Below, piece by piece: positions 56,952 to 64,000 of a stretch of DNA of 64,000 bases; position 1 is the first letter of the stretch, and every line of letters starts with the position of its first letter. The position numbers and the translations under genes are program-made. The stretch covers positions 11,888,157 to 11,952,156 of the forward strand of contig OU015566.1 in the NCBI GenBank assembly GCA_907165135.1, in the 5' to 3' direction. This DNA is from Oikopleura dioica. Its lineage: Eukaryota; Chordata; Appendicularia; Copelata; Oikopleuridae. The notes below the pieces were generated by a model. The model had not been told where the DNA came from. It saw only the letters and a program-made list of their open reading frames with translations, and ran no database searches.

Positions 56952-59289
56952 ATGGACATTCGTCTTAGAGAAAAAATCGCGCTTCAAAATCGAGTAAGTT
57001 CTTCTTTCGTAGTGGATCTGTAGATTTTTTTATTTGATTTTTGGTTAATAACATACATTTACTTTAACTAGGAGATCGAACAACTGAAAGAAGCATTAGG
57101 TATGAAGAGTGAACTCGCGAATATGAAGGCAATGAATTCCGAGATGAAGCAAACTTTTGAGTACTCGAAGAAAATCATGGACGACCTCAAAATGGTGAAA
57201 ATTAGATTTTTTCTTTTTTATTATTATTTGAGCGAAACCACAAGGAAGCAAACGAAAGAAAGATTGAAAGTCTTCAGTCAATTTTGATGGAAAAAAGCCG
57301 AAACGAAATCGAACTTCAGAGGAAAGAGATTGAGAGATTGGAACTGGAACTGGGAGAGAAGATGAAGAAAAGCCAGCCAGTCACAAAAGAGGAAGAAAAA
57401 AGAATTAAAGATTTGGAAAAGCTTAGAAAAAGGTTGGGTGCGAGGGCAGCGCCTGGATTGCCCATTTTCCCGGATCGCCCACATCCCGGATCGCCCATTT
57501 TCTTTGATTGCCCATTGTGGGCAAAACGGGAAAATGTGCGGACCAGGAAAATGTGCGATTCAGGAATGGGCAAAACGGGATTTTCAAAAAATTCCAAAAA
57601 AACTCTTTATCCTTGAAAATTATTACCTTTTCTTCTTTTCTTGAAAATTGAACAGTCATTTATGGTACGAATATATACTGTATATATACTGAATAACAAA
57701 CATACTGAATATATACTGTCAGTATATGATTACCCCAGTATATAATATACTGCAATTAAATCAATTTGAAATCGCTAAGTAACCGTGTTTAATCCAGATC
57801 ACAGAGGTGTTCCGACCGTCGAACTCTGCACAAGGGTCACTCTTTCAGAGGATCAAAATGATTATAATCAAAAAAAATAAGGAAAATTTTTTTCTGACTA
57901 AACTGTATATGCTGATTTCGAAAAAAGAGTGATTCATAAGACAGCTGTTTTAAAATCATATAAGAAAAGGATGCTCTTTCATGCAGGTTTTTATGTGGGA
58001 ACTTTCATTTCTTGAAGTTACAACTATGATTTTCGGAATCTTCGCAGTCGATTCAGTAATAATTACCTTTTTCCTGACGTTTTTGATGTAAAAAATCCTG
58101 ACCCTCTGAAAAAGGCTGCTCCCGCATTTCCCAAAATCCTGGATTTCCCAAATCCTGGATTTCTCAAAATCCTGAATTTCTCAAATCGCCAAATCAGGAT
58201 TCTGCCGATTCTGGATTTTGGCAGATAAGCTCGACCGTCGGAACACCCCTGTGATCAGGATTTTGCACGGTAACTCTGCAATTTCCCAACGAGACTCGCA
58301 GTCCCTTGCGGAGAAGGACAGTCCTGCCAGGGTGGACTTGTCACCCGCTTGGTCCGGCCATTTTGGTCACCCGCCAGATTGCAGAGCTGACGAATTCCTC
58401 TTACCCCTACGATTTTTATTTCATTTTTAAATTCAAATTTCAAATTGCAAATCCTGATTATTTCCTATGTGACATAGGCTATGTCACGTTATGTGCAAAC
58501 TAACGTTAGAATTTCTAAACCAGCTTCTTTCATTATCAAATTTCAAATTTTCAATTGCAAATCCTTGTTTGCACTCAAATCCCGTTCCGCACATTTTCCC
58601 GTTTCGCCCACAATGGGCGATCAAGGAAAATGGGCGATCCGGGATGTGGGCGATCCGGGAAAATGGGCAATCCAGGAGCTGCCGGGTGCGAGACATGGAG
58701 CTGGCGAATATTACAAAAATGAGCGTGTTTCGGGAAGAAGTGCAATGGACGACGATGATTTGAAAAGTGTTCTGAAGCTCCTTGCACTTGGAGAGAAGAC
58801 CGTAAATCTCAAGGAAAGAGAGTTTTATTTTTAAGCGTAACTTACGCTGCGTAAGTCAACTTCAAAATCTCTCTACAAAGCTATATTGCCATGATTACGA
58901 TGTCTCGAAAGATGGATGGCGCTTGAAATTTGAAAGTTGTAAGACCGAACTCGCGGAGGAAGACGGTTGTCTCTTCGGGAAATGTTTCGGGAATTGTTTC
59001 GGGAAATGCGAAGATTCAACCGAGGACGTCTACTATGGCAACTTTACTTTAACGATTCGAAACGAAGGTAAAATATGAAATTTTCACTTACAAAAAATTT
59101 ATTTAAGAAGGCTGCCCCAAATATAGAGCCGTCGCGCAAGTTATCAACGCGTTGACTGGAGAAGAGTCGAAACGGAAAGAAATCAAAAGCGAGGCTAATG
59201 GACGGCGACAAATCATTGAATACGATCCTGATCAGATTTTTGACTGTACCGAGTACATAAGGTTTAACATATATTTTAAGGGCGAATAA
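56952..59289 (+). CDS. Coiled-coil protein with an unknown C-terminal domain, carrying a TIR element in its exon
   Basis: Exons 56952-56993, 57072-57194 and 57245-57444 encode a heptad-rich helix (MDIRLREKIALQNR, IEQLKEALGMKSEL, RNEIELQRKEIERLELELG). The frame continues at 58693 (HGAGEYYKNERVSG, LKSVLKLLALGEKTVNL) once the 1,239 bp element and one target copy are skipped. Further exons (about 58853-59067 and 59108-59289) give a compact domain with KLYCHDYDVSKDGWRLKF, CLFGKCFGNCFGKC and YYGNFTLTIRN. The stop codon overlaps an AATAAA (59285-59290). The C-terminal domain is beta-rich in look and not recognised. The small intron near 58816-58852 has no GT donor. Confidence 0.6.
57445..58683. mobile_element. 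Mutator-like MITE with about 105 bp TIRs and a 9 bp target duplication
   Basis: The left arm starts GGCAGCGCCTGGATTGCCC and the right arm ends GGGCAATCCAGGAGCTGCC; the arms stay inverted copies through blocks of GGATCGCCCA(CAT/TTT) for about 105 bp. GGGTGCGAG is duplicated exactly at both sides (57436-57444 and 58684-58692). No transposase. It sits inside a coding exon; removing it with one copy of the duplication leaves the reading frame open. If spliced at the duplication the intron would start GG and end AG. Confidence 0.85.
57797..58256. repeat. Second inverted-repeat element nested in the MITE
   Basis: GATCACAGAGGTGTTCCGAC on the left matches, inverted and with two mismatches over 26 bases, the segment ending CACCCCTGTGATC on the right. 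About 460 bp long. Its right half holds short tandem units of the type ATCCTGGATTTCCCAAA (58100-58215). It is probably an older or later insertion into the larger element. Confidence 0.65.
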
Positions 59290-59503
59290 AATTGTTTCAA
59301 CGAGTTCATATTGAGTTTTATATTCAACCCCAATGCAATGGAGTCTTCCTTGATTCCTTGCAGATTTCTTACTGAATTGAACAAGCAAATGTTTCGACCA
59401 ATAAATTGGTGCAAAACTGGCTAAGATCTCTTTGTTTTGCAAGTTGTCGTTTTCGATTTTCAATGAGTTTATTACAAATATATGAAAGTGTAAAAATGGG
59501 CAG

Positions 59504-60680
59504 CTATGAATAATCAATGATAGTTTTCCCGTTTTCCTTCTTGATGTCGAGCTTTATTCCCAGTTTTCGGTATCTTTCCAGTTCATACTTTTCTTCATCG
59601 GGTATTGCCATTGCTGATGTACCAGAGCTTCCAGTTGCTGATTCTAAGGAGGTTCGTTTGGTCGACACAGGCTTTTTCTCGTCTTTTATGGGGCCTATGA
59701 AATCGGTATTCGAACAAGGCTGGAAGAAATCTGCTGGAATGAGGGATGATTTTATCCTCAACTTTGGAAAGACTCCCGAAGCGTCGAACAAGTGGTAGCC
59801 ATCTTTAGTCTTGAACCGCTGCTTTCTCAGCAAAGTGACTAGTCTTGCTCGAGAAGCGATGAATTTCAGCTTCGGATCGTCGATCTCCGGCATCCATTCT
59901 TTTTTCATCACCACCATGTCTGGCTTCTGAAATCGAATAAGAAATGAAATTGCTTTTCAAAATTTCTTACCTTTCTTTCGAGAGGTCTCTTTCTTTGAGT
60001 TTGTGAAGATCGGGAAATGGCTTCGCTGAAATCACCGTACTTCAGTCTTTTTGCTCGTTGTTTTTCCAGCTTTCCGCCGCGCCTTCCTCGAGGGGATCGT
60101 TTTTGTCTTCTTGGCTTGTACCCTTCAGGGAAAACTTCTGGGTGATCAAGCAAGAGTTGAGTCTTCACTTTGAGAAGTGGAAAATCGCGGCTCTTGCGGA
60201 AATAGTGGTAGTCGGCTTCTACGTAGAACAACTTGTTTCTCAGCATTTCTGACAGTCTTTTGAGGTCTCCGATGCCACTGTATTTCCCGTCTTCGCAATC
60301 GAGGGTTGTTTCTAGTGTGACCGTCTCCGGCTGTGGCTCAGGTTCAGATTTCACTGCGACCATTACAGTTTCCATGATGTGCGCCCGGCTGTCTCTGCAT
60401 AAAGTTCCATCATGTTCGAATCGCTTTGGAATCAAGTTCAGCTTCGTCTTCTTAAAAGAAAGTTGTTTATCAATGAATAATTAGTATCATTTCTTACATT
60501 CGGGTTACAATCTGCCCAGATGTTCGCATTTTTCTTCGCTCTTTTGATTCTAGCCTCGGCTTTTTGCTTTTCCTCGGCAATTTTACGGGCAATTTCTTGA
60601 TTCAAAATGGTCATTGCGGGATCTTCTTCTTCAGAGAACTCATCTGAGGACTCGGAAAGAACTGGATTCGTGGTCGCCAT
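59504..60680 (-). CDS. Unknown basic protein of 361 residues, probably nuclear
   Basis: Exons 60498-60680, 59971-60450 and 59504-59926 total 1,086 nt. It starts MATTNPVLSESSDEFSEEED, an acidic tract, then a charged helix (ARKIAEEKQKAEARIKRAKK), a middle with RRQKRSPRGRRGGKLEKQR that looks like a nuclear-localisation and nucleic-acid-binding stretch, and a C-terminal part with two similar units (VEADYHYFRKSRDFPLLKVK and TKDGYHLFDASGVFPKLRIK). The two units suggest an internal duplication. No known family is recognised. It converges on the coiled-coil gene. Confidence 0.65.
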
Positions 60681-63600
60681 CAGAAAGGGTTGGGAACTGA
60701 AGCTGCATCCTCAGAAATCAACAGTGAGAGGATGCGATTCTAGAGACGATCAAAATTTCTTCTTAATGATTTCCTGAGAAAATCTATTTTTCTGCTTATT
60801 TGTCGACATAAAAAGAACTAGAGCCTCATTACTCAGAAAGCATAAACTCATTGACTTTGATCGCGCGTTTCAGAGTGATTTCCAAATAAAGCAACTTGGA
60901 TCCTACCTAAAAGCCGATTACCGTTTTCACTAGAATGATTTGTCTTTTCCACGAAGCAATCGAAGCGCAAAGTCTTTTGGACTAATTAGGCCACCGTTGA
61001 AGCAAAAAAACTCTGGCTGTATCGGTCACTAAGTTATCCGATTAGACATAAACTGAGCCACGACTGTATGAGTTTCAAGAAAAAACAGCTGGTGAGTGTT
61101 TGCTCTAAGAAAGAGCTCAGCAGGGGCTAAACTTGTACCTGTGAATGAAAAATCAGATCGCAGTGGGAAAAAAACAAACATTGAGAAAAGTGCACCTGAT
61201 TTTCAGTAGCTGTTATTGATCTCCTGCTGTGCGATCTCGTGAAACGATAGTCTCCCGCTGAGAATGAAATGTCGCAAGAACTCATATCATTTTCTGGACA
61301 GTATGTTTGGATAAGGTTCTTTATCCAAACAAGATTTTGTATTTTTCGATTGTGCCTCTGAAAACAGAAGGCCAAAGGTTAAAATTTGCATAAAAAGAAT
61401 CTTCCCAGAACCTTTCCCGCTAATTTTCAAGTGAACCTTCTATTTATTATCATCATTCGATCAGCTCTCCTTCCGTCGGAGAAGTCGGCACTTTGTTCAT
61501 TATGCTCCAAAAAGGCAAAATTAGTTCCACCTCGTCTGACTACGGCAAAAGAAAAACAGAGTGGCTTATAATAACCGAGGGTTGAGTTATCAGCCGGCTG
61601 GAACACTAACTTTTTGGGCACTTGAGTTCGCTCGGAGAAAGTCCTTTTATCACAATACCCACACTACTTGAGTCTGAATTTACCTCTCAAGTGGCCCAAA
61701 TGATCAAAAAATTGGCTACAAGTGCTCGTTACAATAATTTTCTGAGAAAAGACGAATTCTGCCGCGTGGAGACGATCTCAACTTTCCCAGAACAACTGAA
61801 ATCGGCAGGCTTAGGGCGGGTACATTTCATTCTGCCAAGAAAAAAAAAGGGTGACAGGTGGAGGAGGGTGCAACTTGACCTCGGAAGGGATTAAAGGTGC
61901 AGTTTTCTTGCCAAATCGAAGGGTTGAATTTGTTATTCTGGGAACTCGCTTATCCGGATTTTGAGAAAATTTATCATTGGAGAAATTTCCATGAAAAATT
62001 TTTTACTGTCTTCCGGGAATTCTCGTACCCAGTGAAACATAGCTGAGCAAACCGAAATTTTCTAAAATAGAAGTCCCCATATTTTTTCTTTCTTGACACA
62101 CCGTAAACCGCCCGTACCGTTTTTTCGTGGAAAGTTTATTTCTTTGCCGAAGAGTGGCAAAAAGAGGAGGAAGCGGAAATTCTTGCAATAGCGGAAATTG
62201 ACTATTGGCTTCATGTTTTTCATGAGGAGTTAACGATCGCGTGACCGGATGTCCCAACGCCAAGGCTTTGTCACGGGCAATTGGGCTTTCCAGTACTCCC
62301 CTCGCTGACCCTAATTCGCCTTGTAAAGGAGACATGCTCCGTGGGTTTTATCCGATCAGCAGAATAGCTTTTATGGGCAAATTACAGTTACTCAAGCCAT
62401 TCGCAGAAAAAAAAATAATTTCTATGATACTGTCAAGTTTTAAAAATAGGATTTCTATTATAGAAAGAAAGAGCACAAACGGTATCACCCGCCGAAGACG
62501 TGTTGCTTTTTCGGTTTGAGCCTTTGTTTCCAGCCCTGAAAAGTGTCGACACTCACTCGAGGGGTGTTGTTCCTGACAGCTCGGTGCCCTGAGGGGCATG
62601 GGAAGGAGAAGGAGGTGGTGATAAGGCGCAATGCCCGAAAACGGACATAGGTGTGGAGCCGTGCAAAGGGAAACTTTGAAACTTTTCCACGAATAGAAGA
62701 AAGCCGGGATTGGGAGGTTTATCAGTTGTCTGGGAAATACCAAATAAAGAAAGCTAGAAAAATTCGCTCGTTTAAAAAAAATTGGCGAGGCATTACTTAT
62801 CAAAACACGATTAAGAGTTATCATCACATCCATCATTAATTGAAAAGCTAAAACGAATTCTACAAAACCTCCTTTATGATTATTGATGTTTATAATATCC
62901 ATATCGAGAAAAACGCTTTATTGGATCAGAAGCAAATTGATATTGCTCTCGGTTTTTTGTCTCAACGAAATAAAACTCCCTTGTCCCAATAATTAATCCA
63001 AACAGTCGTCCCTTTGTTGCGCAGAATAATTATCGAAATGTCGGTCAAAGGCAGCTTTTTGTGGATTAGAAAGTGGTTTACGATAAACAGTGCAATTTTC
63101 TTCAAACGGATTGAGGAGACGTAGATAGTTCCACTGGCCTGGCCCAAATTAGGACGTTGCGCAAGAAGCGACGCGCGGAGGAAGAAAGGGTTCATGTGAT
63201 AAAAATCAAAATGCACAGCGGCGAAAGGGGATGAAGGCCGATTGCATAATGGATTCGGAGAAAATTAGCCGAGATTGTTCAACCAAGAATATCGCCTTTG
63301 AAAAATGATGCAGTTCAAAGCCACATCTGGCGAAGCGGTCACTTTCAAGCGTTCATCCTCTAAGGCATAAGTAATTGAGAGCTAGAAATCGGAAATCACA
63401 TCTACCGACCAATCTGGACCCTTATCGACAGAAAATGTTTATGAAATGCGACTTTCAACTCGCCAGAAAATTTTGTCTGCTAGACAGTCTGACAGACAAC
63501 GAAAGCACCTTTTATTTTCGCGGTTTCCTGTTTGAGAAAGTGCCATCTTTTCCCTCCTTCCGAACTCTTTGAAAATAATGATCAAATATTTTGAGATAAA

Positions 63601-64000
63601 CTCAGAAATAAATATTGTTTCAGCGATTTTTCTGGAGAGTACTTTCCTTCACTGGGGATTATATTTGTTCAGCATATCTGCTCGGCTTCCGGCATCGTCG
63701 CTGAAGGGATACAATCTCTCAGTTGGGAGCTCAGCTAAGAATACACGATTTTGTTTGTCCAAGGGGATGAAGAAGGCGCTGATTTTTTTTTCGGAACTGT
63801 GATTTATTGAATCTCAGATTTTCGTGATATTTGAGAAGATAATAAATCGAAGAAGCAATTTGAACAGGCTATCCTTTGGTTTGGAGGATTGAAACATGCA
63901 TAAAAATTCAATTTCCTTTGAGCAAATCTGTGTCCACTTCTATCTGAGATCTCAACTTTTGAAAATCAGTGGACGCTCCTTCCGTTTTTTATTAGACGCA
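60681..64000. other. 3.3 kb without a supported gene
   Basis: Several open frames of 60-185 codons exist on both strands (the longest, 62348-62902 minus), but none shows a signal, domain or convincing splice signals with a partner exon. No LTR or clear inverted-repeat element is visible. It may hold control sequence, non-coding RNA or old repeats; I cannot tell. Confidence 0.5.

Noticed and set aside
60681..64000. Genes in the last 3.3 kb
   Set aside because: No frame there shows a family motif, signal peptide or consistent exon signals, so I list it as unannotated rather than guess.

Overview
This window is nuclear DNA of a very compact animal genome. The best fit is an appendicularian tunicate such as Oikopleura dioica. 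The grounds are: animal-only families (EML5/6, WSTF, fibrocystin-L, a nicotinic-type receptor, an NHE exchanger, an aquaglyceroporin, a ZP domain); most introns of about 40-80 bp; genes packed on both strands, often a few hundred bases apart; AG acceptors just upstream of start codons, as expected for spliced-leader trans-splicing; and an unusual share of introns that only restore the reading frame with GC, GA or GG donors. Species is inferred, not proven.

Layout. 1-412 (-): 5' end of a secreted leucine-rich-repeat protein. 756-14333 (-): one EML5/6-like microtubule-associated gene, broken by a 6.5 kb Ty3/gypsy-type LTR retrotransposon (1946-8433) in a coding exon and by a 768 bp terminal-inverted-repeat insert (11331-12098) that looks like an intron. 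14513-18714 (-): a SNAPC1-like snRNA transcription factor with a long charged C-terminus, holding a possible nested plus-strand gene, then SPCS3 of the signal peptidase complex. 18878-19618: a fold-back element. 20150-23172 (+): a WSTF/BAZ1B-like chromatin protein ending before the PHD finger. 24138-26066 (+): an alpha-type nicotinic receptor-like channel. 26546-29263: two paralogous short cationic secreted peptides (one with a premature stop), a 107-residue unknown protein, and MITE and simple repeats. 29490-31697 (-): an SLC9 Na+/H+ exchanger. 32229-33506 (+): a small family of Arg/Glu/Gln-rich ORFs. 34231-35318: a hAT-like element filled with GTCGA repeats. 35467-36078 (-): a four-helix membrane protein.

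37163-54971 (+) is the largest gene: a fibrocystin-L (PKHD1L1)-like secreted protein of about 5,800 residues. Nearly all of it lies in one coding exon of about 16.4 kb, and it ends in EGF-like and ZP domains with a basic cleavage site instead of a membrane anchor. 55088-56500 (-): an aquaglyceroporin whose start codon overlaps the stop of a small upstream gene (ATGA). 56952-59289 (+): a coiled-coil protein gene whose coding exon contains a 1,239 bp TIR element. 59504-60680 (-): an unknown basic nuclear-type protein. No gene is supported from 60681 to 64000.

The main theme is the interplay between mobile DNA and splicing. Three insertions sit inside reading frames. Two are TIR elements whose removal between AG-containing junction sequences restores the frame exactly, as expected for transposon-born introns. 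Adjacent genes show no sign of a shared pathway; this is a general housekeeping and developmental neighbourhood. All splice junctions are inferred from reading frame, family alignment from memory and sequence signals, without transcript data.
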